A DNA stretch of 64,000 bases, taken from positions 1-64,000 of the forward strand of contig NZ_JASIRT010000014.1 of the NCBI RefSeq assembly GCF_030063475.1. Direction: 5' to 3'. The stretch's first letter is position 1; each line of letters begins with the position of its first letter. Both the position numbers and the translations under genes were made by a program. This DNA comes from Roseomonas sp. E05 (lineage in GTDB: Bacteria > Pseudomonadota > Alphaproteobacteria > Acetobacterales > Acetobacteraceae). The notes beneath the pieces are model-generated. The model saw only the letters and a program-made list of their open reading frames with translations. It made no database searches and was not told where the DNA came from. Shown here piece after piece: positions 28,102-35,603 of the stretch.

Positions 28102-29724
28102 ATGACGGGCCGCATGCGCCGGAGAGACCTGAACGCCCTTCTCCTTGCCGCAGCCCTGCCGCTGCCGGCCCTGGCCGGCCCGGCGGCGGCGCCTGTGGCG
28201 CGGCCCGGGCCGGAGGCGCTGCTCCGCCTCGCGGCCCGGCTGCGCAGCCTCGATGCGGACGGCCTGTCGCCACGCCTCTACGATATCCCGGCCGATGCCC
28301 TCGCCGCCAGTGACGCCAGCGGCTACGTCAAGGCGCTGTATGCCGCGGCCGCGGCGGCGCTGACCGACCTGGTGCTCGGCCGCGTGCCGGAACCGCCCGG
28401 CCGGCCGGACATCCGCCGCGCTCCCGCCGCGCAGCGCCTGCCGCAGTGGCTGGCCGCCCTGCGTGGCAGCGCGGAGCCCGCCGAGATCATCGAGCGCGCG
28501 GCCCTGCAGCACCCTGACATGCCGGCCCTGCGGCTGGCCTTGCAGCATGCCCGCGCGCGGATCGCGGCTGGCGGCTGGCCCATCATCCCGCCCGGCGACA
28601 CGCTGGACCCCGGCATGGAGGACCCGCAGCGCGTCCCCGCCCTGCGCGCCCGGTTGCGCGCCGAGGACCCGGCGCTGGCCGCCGCCGAGGATGCCGGCCC
28701 GCTCTATGATCCTGCCCTGGAGGCGGCGGTGCGCCGCTGGCAGCAGGCCTGCGGGCTGGAGCCGGACGGGCGTGTCGGCCCGGCGACGCTGCGCCTGCTG
28801 AACCGCCCCGCCTCGGCCTGGATGAACCAGATCCGCGTGGCGATGGACATGCGCCGTGCCGCCGCCCCGGCCGCCGCCGGCCGCCGCGTGGAGGTCAACA
28901 TCCCGGAGTTCCGCCTCTGGGTGGCGGAGGGCGCGAACGTCCTGCTGGACATGCCGGTGATCGTGGGCAAGGTGGAGCGCCAGACGCCGCCGCTCGCGGT
29001 CAGGATGACGGCGGTGCAGTTCAATCCGCCCTGGGGCGTGCCCGAGCGCAACGCGCGCGAGGACCTTCTGCCGCGCTTCCGCCGCGACCCGCGCGCGATG
29101 ATGGAGAAGGGCTTCCGGGTCTACCAGATGATCGGCGGCGAGCGGGTCGAGATCGACCCCATGACGATCAACTGGGCCGCCGTGGACCCGAAGCACTTCC
29201 CCTACCTGATCCGCCAGGACGCCAGCGACGTCAGCGCCCTGGGCCGGCTGAAATTCGTCATGCCGAACGGGCTGGACATCTACCTGCACGACACGCCCGA
29301 CCGGCACCTGTTCGGCCGCGCCGGCCGCGCGCTCTCCTCCGGATGCATCCGCCTGAGCCAGCCGATGGAGCTGCTCGACCTCGTCCTCGCCGGCATCCCC
29401 GGCTGGGATCGCGCGCGGGCGGAGAAGGCGCTGGAGAGCCGGCAGACCAGCTTCGTCGGCCTGCCGCATCCGATGCCGGTGCGGCTGGCCTATGAAACGG
29501 TGTTGGTCGATCGTGGCCAGGTGCGCATCCTGCCTGACATCTACGGGCTGGACGCCGCCTATCTGCAGCTGCTCGACGCGCGGCAGGCGCCCTTGCCGCC
29601 GCCGCTGCCGCCCCTGGCGCGTGGCCCGGCGCCAGCCCCCGCCGTCGCGCGCCGCGAGGTGACGCCGGCGCGCGCCGTCCCGCAGCGCTCCGCTTCCACC
29701 TCCTCCACCACGCCGGTTCAGTGA
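28102..29724 (+). CDS. L,D-transpeptidase with peptidoglycan-binding domain (YcbB-like)
   Basis: A 540-residue exported protein: a signal peptide (LLLAAALPLPALAGP), a helical scaffold domain, a PG_binding_1 domain (YDPALEAAVRRWQQACGLEPDGRVGPATLRLLN) and a YkuD catalytic domain. The catalytic motif is His396 in YLHDTP and SSGCIRLS with Cys415. These enzymes form 3-3 peptidoglycan cross-links or attach proteins to peptidoglycan. The C-terminus is a Pro/Ala-rich tail. The ATG at 28102 or the one four codons later both fit the signal peptide; neither has a clear ribosome binding site. It overlaps the DUF882 gene by one base. Confidence 0.92.
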   Translation: MTGRMRRRDLNALLLAAALPLPALAGPAAAPVARPGPEALLRLAARLRSLDADGLSPRLYDIPADALAASDASGYVKALYAAAAAALTDLVLGRVPEPPGRPDIRRAPAAQRLPQWLAALRGSAEPAEIIERAALQHPDMPALRLALQHARARIAAGGWPIIPPGDTLDPGMEDPQRVPALRARLRAEDPALAAAEDAGPLYDPALEAAVRRWQQACGLEPDGRVGPATLRLLNRPASAWMNQIRVAMDMRRAAAPAAAGRRVEVNIPEFRLWVAEGANVLLDMPVIVGKVERQTPPLAVRMTAVQFNPPWGVPERNAREDLLPRFRRDPRAMMEKGFRVYQMIGGERVEIDPMTINWAAVDPKHFPYLIRQDASDVSALGRLKFVMPNGLDIYLHDTPDRHLFGRAGRALSSGCIRLSQPMELLDLVLAGIPGWDRARAEKALESRQTSFVGLPHPMPVRLAYETVLVDRGQVRILPDIYGLDAAYLQLLDARQAPLPPPLPPLARGPAPAPAVARREVTPARAVPQRSASTSSTTPVQ

Positions 29725-30302
29725 TGCTCTTCCGCTCCAAGCCCGATCTCTGCCCTTGCTGCGATCCGGCCATGGCGAGCCGGCGCGAGGTGATCACCGC
29801 CGGTCTCGGGCTGCTGGCCTGCGCCGCCGTGCCGGGCGCGGCGCAGGCCATGCCCCCGCTGCCGCCGGTGCGCCGGCTGCGGGTGCAGCGCGTGCTGACG
29901 GAGGACAGCTTCGACGGCGTCTATTTCCGCGACGGCCGCTACGACCGCGAGGCGCTGCACAAGCTGGACTGGGTGTTCCGCGACCTCTCGGCGGCCGAGG
30001 TGACGCCGATGGACCCGCGCCTCTTCGACGTGCTGCAGGCCGTGGCGGAGGGCCTGGGCAGCGAGGAAGCCTACCAGATCTCCAGCGGCTACCGGACGCC
30101 CGAGCGCAACAGCGCGCTGCGCACCAGCCGCGTCTCCCCGGTGAGCCTGCACATGTCGGGCATGGCCGCCGACTTCCGGCTGCCGGGCTCCGACCCCTAT
30201 GGCGTGGCCAGGCTGGCGGCGCGGATGCAGGTGGGCGGCGTCGGCCTCTACCGCCGTGACGGTTTCGTGCATCTCGACTGCGGGCCGCCGCGCCGCTGGT
30301 GA
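29724..30302 (+). CDS. DUF882/YcbK-family exported peptidase-like protein
   Basis: A 192-residue protein of the M15-like YcbK family, related to D-Ala-D-Ala metallopeptidases. The zinc-site pattern is visible: SSGYRTPERN, SLHMSGMAADFRL (His and Asp) and GFVHLDCGP (final His). Near the N-terminus a twin-arginine-type signal (ASRREVITAGLGLLACA) suggests Tat export. A CPCC motif precedes it. The ATG at 29724 overlaps the L,D-transpeptidase stop by one base; an internal ATG at 29771 would start directly at the Tat signal. The pairing with an L,D-transpeptidase suggests joint peptidoglycan remodelling. Confidence 0.88.
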   Translation: MLFRSKPDLCPCCDPAMASRREVITAGLGLLACAAVPGAAQAMPPLPPVRRLRVQRVLTEDSFDGVYFRDGRYDREALHKLDWVFRDLSAAEVTPMDPRLFDVLQAVAEGLGSEEAYQISSGYRTPERNSALRTSRVSPVSLHMSGMAADFRLPGSDPYGVARLAARMQVGGVGLYRRDGFVHLDCGPPRRW

Positions 30303-30337
30303 GGCCGGCTTTTCCGGGCCAGGCCTTGCCGCGCAGA

Positions 30338-30355
30338 TAGATAGGTTCCTATCTA
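30338..30355. promoter_or_regulatory. Perfect palindrome before the MarR gene (candidate autoregulatory operator)
   Basis: TAGATAGG-TT-CCTATCTA is a perfect inverted repeat with 8-base arms. It ends 5 bases before the MarR start codon. MarR proteins bind such 16-20 base palindromes and usually repress their own gene. The AT-rich site stands out in a GC-rich region. Its closeness to the ATG leaves no room for a ribosome binding site, so the transcript may be leaderless or nearly so. Confidence 0.7.
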
Positions 30356-30360
30356 ACTGC

Positions 30361-30819
30361 ATGACCTTTCAAGACCAGGAGCCGCGGGCGGGCTTCGGCC
30401 TGCGGCTGCTCCATCTCGGGCGGCTCTGGCGTCAGGCGGTGGATGCCGAGATCCAGAAGGCGGCCTTCTCCGGTGCCGGCTGGCGCGCCCTGTTGTGGCT
30501 GCAGCGGGGCGGGGAGGGCTTGCGGCAGAAGGACCTCGCCGCCCTGATGGGGATCGAGGGGCCAAGCCTGGTCCGGCTGCTGGACGGCCTCTGCGCCCAG
30601 GGCCTGCTGCGGCGCGAGGCCGACACCGCCGACCGCCGTGCCCACCGCCTGATCCTGAGCGAGGAGGGCCGCGCCGCCGTGGCCCGCATCGAGGCGCGGC
30701 TGGCGGCCATCGAGCGCGACCTGCTGGACGGCCTCACCGATGCCGAGCTGGCCCCTTGCGCCGCCGTGCTGAAGCGGCTGGAGGGCAAGCTGCAGGCGCA
30801 GCGCTCCGGCGGGCGCTGA
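30361..30819 (+). CDS. MarR-family transcriptional regulator
   Basis: A 152-residue winged-helix regulator of the MarR/SlyA type. The recognition region is LRQKDLAALMGIEGPSLVRLLDGLCAQGLL, followed by the wing RREADTADRRAHRLILSEEGRA. N- and C-terminal helices supply the dimer interface. The ATG at 30361 is the only start consistent with the domain. The palindrome just upstream argues for autoregulation. The nearest genes are the DUF882 protein (same strand) and an M20 hydrolase (convergent), so the regulated target is not clear. Confidence 0.92.
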   Translation: MTFQDQEPRAGFGLRLLHLGRLWRQAVDAEIQKAAFSGAGWRALLWLQRGGEGLRQKDLAALMGIEGPSLVRLLDGLCAQGLLRREADTADRRAHRLILSEEGRAAVARIEARLAAIERDLLDGLTDAELAPCAAVLKRLEGKLQAQRSGGR

Positions 30820-30864
30820 AGGGTCAGACGCTGAAGGGGCAGGCGCTGAGGCACCTGCCTCGGC

Positions 30865-32136
30865 TCAGCCGTTCGCCAGGTCCACCAGCGCGGCCGCCAG
30901 CACGCGGGTGCCGGCCGCCAGATGCTCGGGGCGGGCGAATTCCGCCGGATGATGGCTGACCCCCTTGCGGCAGGGCACGAAGATCATCCCCGTCGGGCAG
31001 ACCGGCACCAGGAACTGCGCATCGTGAAAGGCGCCCGAGGGCATCCGCGCAGCCTTCAGCCCTTGCGCGGCGGCGGCGCGTTCGATCGCCGCCGGCACCT
31101 CCGGCTGGAAGGTGGTGGGCATGGCGTGGAAGCGCTCCGTCACCGCCACCTTGCAGCCGCGCACCGCCGCCTGCACCACGCCGGTGATGGCGTCCCCGCG
31201 CGCCAGCAGCACCTCCTTCTCCGGATGCCGGAGGTCGATGGTGAAGCGCACCCGCTCCGCCACCGAGTTGGAGGTGTTGGGCGAGACCTCGATGCGGCCG
31301 ACGGTGAAGCGCAGCACATCCCGCGGGTCCTGCGTCAGGATGTTCAGCGCGTTGATGGCGCGGACCATGTCCTGCACCGCGTCCTGCCGCAGCAGCAGCG
31401 GCGTGGTGCCGGCATGGTCGCTCTTGCCGGTCAGCTCCACCACGAACCAGCGGCTGCCCTGGATACCGGTGACGATGCCGATGTCCAGCCCTTCCGCCTC
31501 CAGGCGCGGGCCCTGTTCGATATGGCCCTCGACATAGGCGTGCGGCCTGCCGCCGAGCGGGCGGCGCGGGATGTCCGCCTCGGCCGCGAGATGCTCCTCC
31601 AAGGCGGCGCGAAAGGTCATGCCGTCCGGGTCGGTGACATTGTCCCAGGTCTCCGGCGGGGCGAAGCCGGACCAGGCCATGCTGCCCATGCAGCCCGGTG
31701 CGAAGCGGCCGCCCTCCTCGTTGGTCCAGGCGACGATCTCGATCGGGCGCTTCGTCGCGATGCCGGCCGCGCGGATCGCCTGCACCGCCTCCAGCCCGGC
31801 CAGCACGCCCCAGATGCCGTCGAAGCGGCCGCCATTGGGCTGCGTGTCCATGTGGCTGCCGGTCAGCACCGGGGCGGCGGCGGGGTCGGTGCCCTCATGC
31901 CGCAGGAAGAGGTTGCCCATCGCGTCCACCGAGGCGGTGAGGCCGATCTCCGCGCCCCAGGCGATCAGCTTGCGGCGCGCGGCGCGGTCGAGCGGCGTCA
32001 GGCAGGCGCGGTTGACGCCGGGGTCCTCCGGCGTCGGGCCGGGGATGGCGCCCAGCTCGGCCATTTCCATCAGCCGGACCCAGTGGCGGGCCTCGTCCAC
32101 GGCGGAGATCAGGTTGGGTGCCACGCGGTCGTTCAT
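30865..32136 (-). CDS. M20 Zn-dependent hydrolase, N-carbamoyl-L-amino acid hydrolase/allantoate amidohydrolase-like
   Basis: A 423-residue enzyme of the M20 ureidohydrolase branch (HyuC/AllC/beta-ureidopropionase). Motifs: TGSHMDTQPNGGRFDG (metal His and catalytic Asp), WTNEEGGRFAPGCMGSMAWSG (Glu-Glu pair), YVEGHIEQGPRLE, GKSDHAGTTP, and the C-terminal GAFHDAQF and MIFVPCRKGVSHHPAEF. These enzymes open C-N bonds of ureido or carbamoyl compounds. The ATG at 32136 was chosen because upstream codons are not family-like. It is the next gene downstream of the guanidine-riboswitch SMR gene on the same strand, 91 bases away, and may share its transcript. Confidence 0.9.
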   Translation of the reverse strand: MNDRVAPNLISAVDEARHWVRLMEMAELGAIPGPTPEDPGVNRACLTPLDRAARRKLIAWGAEIGLTASVDAMGNLFLRHEGTDPAAAPVLTGSHMDTQPNGGRFDGIWGVLAGLEAVQAIRAAGIATKRPIEIVAWTNEEGGRFAPGCMGSMAWSGFAPPETWDNVTDPDGMTFRAALEEHLAAEADIPRRPLGGRPHAYVEGHIEQGPRLEAEGLDIGIVTGIQGSRWFVVELTGKSDHAGTTPLLLRQDAVQDMVRAINALNILTQDPRDVLRFTVGRIEVSPNTSNSVAERVRFTIDLRHPEKEVLLARGDAITGVVQAAVRGCKVAVTERFHAMPTTFQPEVPAAIERAAAAQGLKAARMPSGAFHDAQFLVPVCPTGMIFVPCRKGVSHHPAEFARPEHLAAGTRVLAAALVDLANG

Positions 32137-32227
32137 CGGTCGCCATGTCCTGCCACATGCCCCGCCACTGCGGGAATGAGGCCCCATTCCTGACAGGGGC
32201 GGCGGGGAAAGCAACCGCCCGGGCGGC

Positions 32228-32542
32228 TCAGCCGGCCAGCTTCAGCCCGATGATGCCTGCCGCGATCAGACCGATCGGAACCAGGCGGGCGACGGTGGCG
32301 GCCTCGCCGAACAGGAGGATGCCGAGCAGCGCCGTGCCCAGCGTGCCGATGCCGGTCCAGACCGCATAGGCGGTGCCGAGCGGCAGGCCGCGCAGGGCCA
32401 GGCCCAGCAGCCCGAGGCTGGCGATCATGCTGGCGACCGTGAGCACGGTGGGGAGGGGGCGCGTGAAGCCCTGGCTGTACTTCAGCCCGACCGCCCAGCC
32501 GGTTTCGAGCAGCCCTGCCAGGAAGAGAAGGAACCAGGCCAT
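32228..32542 (-). CDS. gdx: SMR-family guanidinium exporter (Gdx/SugE type)
   Basis: A 104-residue small multidrug resistance protein with four transmembrane helices. The central Glu13 lies in [18 protein letters not shown]; the Glu-Thr-Gly-Trp context with Lys and SQGF is the mark of the Gdx/SugE subgroup, which exports guanidinium, as opposed to the EmrE polyaromatic exporters. The [17 protein letters not shown] segment in helix 3 fits. A guanidine-II riboswitch precedes it, which supports the substrate independently. An M20 hydrolase gene follows on the same strand. Confidence 0.93.
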   Translation of the reverse strand: MAWFLLFLAGLLETGWAVGLKYSQGFTRPLPTVLTVASMIASLGLLGLALRGLPLGTAYAVWTGIGTLGTALLGILLFGEAATVARLVPIGLIAAGIIGLKLAG

Positions 32543-32550
32543 GATCGGGA

Positions 32551-32619
32551 CTCCCTGTCCGCAAAGGCAGGGTCGTCCCGGCCGGCATGGCGCGGCGAAG
32601 CCGCGGAAGGTCGTCCTTC
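32551..32619 (-). promoter_or_regulatory. Guanidine-II (mini-ykkC) riboswitch
   Basis: The leader of the SMR gene holds the two ACGA-looped hairpins that define this class. P1 is GAAGG-ACGA-CCTTC (32619-32606). P2 is GGG-ACGA-CCC (32579-32570), extended by a GGC/GCC stem around one mismatch (32583-32566). The ACGR loops kiss and bind guanidine. The Shine-Dalgarno region CAGGGAG (32557-32551) is 8 bases before the ATG, and its CAGGG is complementary to CCCTG on the 3' side of P2 (32572-32568). Without ligand that pairing would hide the ribosome binding site; with guanidine P2 forms and frees it. Confidence 0.93.
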
Positions 32620-32755
32620 TGGTTCCGATATAGGACCGCCCGCCAGGAAGGAAAGGCAGCGGGCCTCATCCTAATCGTTATTGCTTCGGAACATACCGCG
32701 TGCCTTCATCCCTCAGCGGCACCATCGCCGCGCATATCAGCAGCGGAGGCGGGGA

Positions 32756-32959
32756 ATGACCATCGAGAGGACCATCCTTCTGGTTGTCGGCCTGGTCGTG
32801 CTGGGGAGCGTGCTGCTGGCGGTGTACCACGACATCCGCTGGCTCTGGCTCACCGGCCTGATGGGTGCCCATCTGGTGCAGGCCTCCTTCACCGGCCTTT
32901 GCCCGGTGGTGGCGCTCCTGCGGCGCAGCGGGCTTCCTTCGAAGGCCGGCTTCGCCTGA
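32756..32959 (+). CDS. DUF2892 (YgaP-like) inner membrane protein
   Basis: A 67-residue membrane protein with two hydrophobic stretches (ILLVVGLVVLGSVLLAVY and the WLTGLMGAHLVQASFTGLCPVVALLRR region). The TGLCP motif in the second helix is the DUF2892 signature, found in YgaP-like membrane proteins and often next to rhodanese domains. No rhodanese is present here. A GGAGG ribosome binding site lies before the ATG. It faces the dehydratase gene convergently. Confidence 0.9.
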   Translation: MTIERTILLVVGLVVLGSVLLAVYHDIRWLWLTGLMGAHLVQASFTGLCPVVALLRRSGLPSKAGFA

Positions 32960-32986
32960 AAGGGCCGCCGGACCTGAGGGGATGGA

Positions 32987-33010
32987 GCCGGAGGAAGCGC
33001 TTCCTCCGGC
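32987..33010. terminator. Perfect 24-base palindrome between convergent genes
   Basis: The arms GCCGGAGGAAGC and GCTTCCTCCGGC meet without a spacer, between the DUF2892 gene and the IlvD/Edd dehydratase. The position between two convergent stops suggests a bidirectional transcription end, though no T-run is present on either side. Confidence 0.45.
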
Positions 33011-33020
33011 CGCTCGCCGC

Positions 33021-34742
33021 TCAGTCCCGCTGCGGCTCGGCGCGCAGGAAGTCGAGGTCGCAGCCCTCGTCGGCCTGCAGCACCTGGTCCTTGTAGAGCC
33101 GGGCGTAGCCGCGCTTCGGCCGGGCAGGGCCGGCATCGCCCATCTCGGTGCGGCGGCGCGCCAGCTCGGCCTCCTCCACCAGCAGGTCGATGCGGCGGTT
33201 CTTCACCGAGAGGCGGATGCGGTCGCCGTTGCGCACCAGCCCGAGCGGCCCGCCCGAGGCGGCATCCGGCGAGACGTGCAGCACGATGGTGCCATAGGCC
33301 GTGCCGGACATCCGGGCATCGGAGATGCGCACCATGTCCTTCACCCCCGCCCGCGCCAGCTTGCCGGGAATCGGCAGGTAGCCGGCCTCCGGCATGCCGG
33401 AGGGCGAGAGCGGGCCGGCATTCTGCAGCACCAGGAAGTCATCCGCCGTGACGTCGAGGTCCGGGCTGTCGATGCGCGCCGCGAGATCCTCCAGCGAGGT
33501 GAAGACGACGGCGCGGGCCTCCTTCTCGAAGAGCTTCGGGTCGGCGGCGGCGCGCTTGAGGATGGCGCCGCGCGGCGCCAGCGAGCCGAACAGCGCGACG
33601 AGGCCGCCCTCGGGCTGCAGCGGCTCCTCCAGCTTGCGGACGACGCTGTGGTCCACATAGCCCGGCTCGGCGGCCAGGCGCTCGCCCAGCGTCTCGCCGG
33701 AGACGGTCATGACGTCGAGATGCAGCAGCGGCTTCAGCTCGCGCAGCACCGCGCCGATGCCGCCCGCCACGTGCAGGTCCTCCATGTAGAAGGGGCCGGT
33801 CGGCTTCAGGTCCACCAGCACGGGGGTGGTGTCGGAAAGTTCGTTCAGGCGGTTGAGGTCCACCGTGATGCCGGCGCGGCCGGCGATGGCGGTCAGGTGG
33901 ATGATGGCGTTGGTCGAGCCGCCGATCGCCAGCAGCACGCGCAGCGCGTTCTCCACCGACTTCTCGGTGATGATCTGGTCCGGCCGCAGCTTCTTCGTCG
34001 CCAGCATCATGGCGGCGGCGCCGGAGGCCTCGGCGGCGCGGATGCGGTCGGCATGCACGGCGGGGATGGCGGCGGTGCCCGGCAGCATCATGCCGAGCGC
34101 CTCGGCCAGCGAGGCCATGGTGCTGGCGGTGCCCATCACCGCGCAGGTGCCGGCCGTGGTGGCCAGGTTGCCCTCGACCTCCTCGATGGTCTCGGCGTCG
34201 ATCTCGCCGGCGCGGAACTTGGCCCAGAAGCGGCGGCAATCCGTGCAGGCGCCGAGCCGCTCGCCGCGCCAGCGGCCGGTCATCATCGGGCCGGTGACCA
34301 CCTGGATGGCCGGCACATTGGCCGAGACGGCGCCCATCAGCTGCGCCGGCACCGTCTTGTCGCAGCCGCCGACCAGCACCACCGCGTCCATCGGCTGGCC
34401 GCGCACCATTTCCTCGGTGTCCATGGCCATGAGGTTGCGGAAGAACAGGCTGGTCGGGTTCAGGAAGACCTCGCCGAGCGAGATGGTGGGGAATTCCAGC
34501 GGCAGGCCGCCCGCCGCCAGCACGCCGCGCTTCACCGCGGCGACCAGCTCCGGCACCAGGCGGTGGCAGTTGTTGAACTCGGAATAGGTGGCGGCGATGC
34601 CCACCACGGGCTTCTTCAGCAGGTTGCCGGAGAGGCCCATGGAGCGTGCCATGGAAAGCCGGAGATAGCGCGCGAAATCCATGTCGCCGTAGTTGGTGAG
34701 GCCGCGGGTGAGGCCGTGCGGCTCAGGCGTGGTGTCGGTCAT
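33021..34742 (-). CDS. IlvD/Edd-family sugar acid dehydratase
   Basis: A 573-residue Fe-S dehydratase. The cluster-binding cysteines are in LVGGCDKTVPA and GACTDCRRF, with further family motifs AVMGTASTMAS, GGSTNAIIHLTAIA and VRISDARMSGTAYGTIVLH. The subgroup is the sugar-acid dehydratases (arabonate/xylonate/gluconate) more than IlvD proper, because the neighbourhood is catabolic: a GntR regulator lies directly upstream and a Bug-type binding protein is divergent. The exact sugar acid is unknown. A GGAGG site precedes the ATG. Confidence 0.88.
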   Translation of the reverse strand: MTDTTPEPHGLTRGLTNYGDMDFARYLRLSMARSMGLSGNLLKKPVVGIAATYSEFNNCHRLVPELVAAVKRGVLAAGGLPLEFPTISLGEVFLNPTSLFFRNLMAMDTEEMVRGQPMDAVVLVGGCDKTVPAQLMGAVSANVPAIQVVTGPMMTGRWRGERLGACTDCRRFWAKFRAGEIDAETIEEVEGNLATTAGTCAVMGTASTMASLAEALGMMLPGTAAIPAVHADRIRAAEASGAAAMMLATKKLRPDQIITEKSVENALRVLLAIGGSTNAIIHLTAIAGRAGITVDLNRLNELSDTTPVLVDLKPTGPFYMEDLHVAGGIGAVLRELKPLLHLDVMTVSGETLGERLAAEPGYVDHSVVRKLEEPLQPEGGLVALFGSLAPRGAILKRAAADPKLFEKEARAVVFTSLEDLAARIDSPDLDVTADDFLVLQNAGPLSPSGMPEAGYLPIPGKLARAGVKDMVRISDARMSGTAYGTIVLHVSPDAASGGPLGLVRNGDRIRLSVKNRRIDLLVEEAELARRRTEMGDAGPARPKRGYARLYKDQVLQADEGCDLDFLRAEPQRD

Positions 34743-34778
34743 GGCAGGGGGTTCCTCCGGGGCAGGGGTGTGGCGGGC

Positions 34779-35450
34779 TCAGGCGAGAAAGCGGCCCTGG
34801 GCGCGCAGATAGGCTTCCTTCGAGGGCAGCAGGTGCTCGCCGCAAAGGCGGACCAGCGCCGCGCGGTCGCCGCCTTCCAGCGCGGCGAGCATGGCATGAT
34901 GCTCCGCGCGCGCCTGGGCGAGGCGCTGCGGCTCGGTGAGGGAGGCGAAGCGGATGCCATGCGCCCGCAGCGCCAGGTCCTCGATGACGCCGGCCAGGAA
35001 GACGTTGCCGCAGCCGGCGAAGAGCGCGCGGTGGAAGGCGATGTTGGCGCGGAAGGCGGCGCGCGGATCGCCGGCTTCCACGGCGGCGTCATGGCGCGCC
35101 TGCACCTTCCGCAGGGCGCCCAGCGCTGCCGGAGCGAGGGGCAGCGGAATCTGCTGCGCCGCCTGCGTCTCCAGCAGCACGCGGAGCGCGTAGAGCTGCT
35201 CCACCTCGGCCAGGCTGTAGGCCTTCACCAGGGCGCCGCGATTCGGGATGCGCTCGATGAGACCCATGCGCTCCAGCTCGGCCAGCGCCTGCCGGACCGT
35301 GTGGCGCGTGGCGCCGAAGCGGGCGGTCAGTTCCTCCTCGATCAGCCGTTCGCGCGGATGAAGGCGGCCGAAGACCACGTCCTCCTCCAGCGCCGCGACG
35401 ATGGCAGGCAGCAGCGCGGCGGGCGGGTCGGTACGGGCGGGTTCGGCCAT
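34779..35450 (-). CDS. GntR-family transcriptional regulator (FCD type)
   Basis: A 223-residue regulator. The N-terminal winged helix contains RLIEEELTARFGATRHTVRQALAELERMGLIERIPNRGALV. The C-terminal helical FCD domain holds the metal/ligand-binding pattern (FHRALFAGCGN and HHAMLAALEGGDRA). FadR-type regulators of this kind respond to sugar acids or carboxylates. The gene lies 36 bases upstream of the dehydratase on the same strand and is divergent from the Bug-type binding protein gene. The ATG at 35450 has no strong ribosome binding site. Confidence 0.92.
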   Translation of the reverse strand: MAEPARTDPPAALLPAIVAALEEDVVFGRLHPRERLIEEELTARFGATRHTVRQALAELERMGLIERIPNRGALVKAYSLAEVEQLYALRVLLETQAAQQIPLPLAPAALGALRKVQARHDAAVEAGDPRAAFRANIAFHRALFAGCGNVFLAGVIEDLALRAHGIRFASLTEPQRLAQARAEHHAMLAALEGGDRAALVRLCGEHLLPSKEAYLRAQGRFLA

Positions 35451-35525
35451 GCCTCCGATCCTGTGGTTGCGGGCGGGGCGCCATCGCGCGGCCCTGGGAT
35501 GCGCGGCAGAATAGGCCAGCATCGC

Positions 35526-35548
35526 ATTGTCGACAATCTTGTTGACTA
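35526..35548. promoter_or_regulatory. Candidate GntR operator (two TTGTnGACnA half-site copies)
   Basis: ATTGTCGACAAT (35526-35537) is a perfect 12-base palindrome. TTGTTGACTAA follows 11 bases further (35539-35549) and is a near copy. Both fit the TnGTnnnACnA-type consensus bound by FadR/GntR-family regulators. The pair lies 76 bases from the GntR start and about 55 from the divergent Bug gene, an AT-rich island where both promoters should be. The regulator next door is the obvious candidate binder. Confidence 0.6.
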
Positions 35549-35603
35549 ATCCGAGGCAGCCGGGGACATTGCTGATCGGCAATCTAATCAACGGAAACGT
35601 CCC

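Noticed and set aside
32543-32700. Guanidine-I (ykkC) riboswitch in the SMR leader
   Set aside because: The long conserved guanidine-I core is absent; the two ACGA-loop hairpins fit guanidine-II.
32865-35549. Very long plus-strand open frame opposite the dehydratase and GntR genes
   Set aside because: It is the antisense shadow of high-GC coding sequence: low-complexity Arg/Ala/His/Gln-rich translation, no family features and no ribosome binding site. The minus-strand genes are unambiguous.
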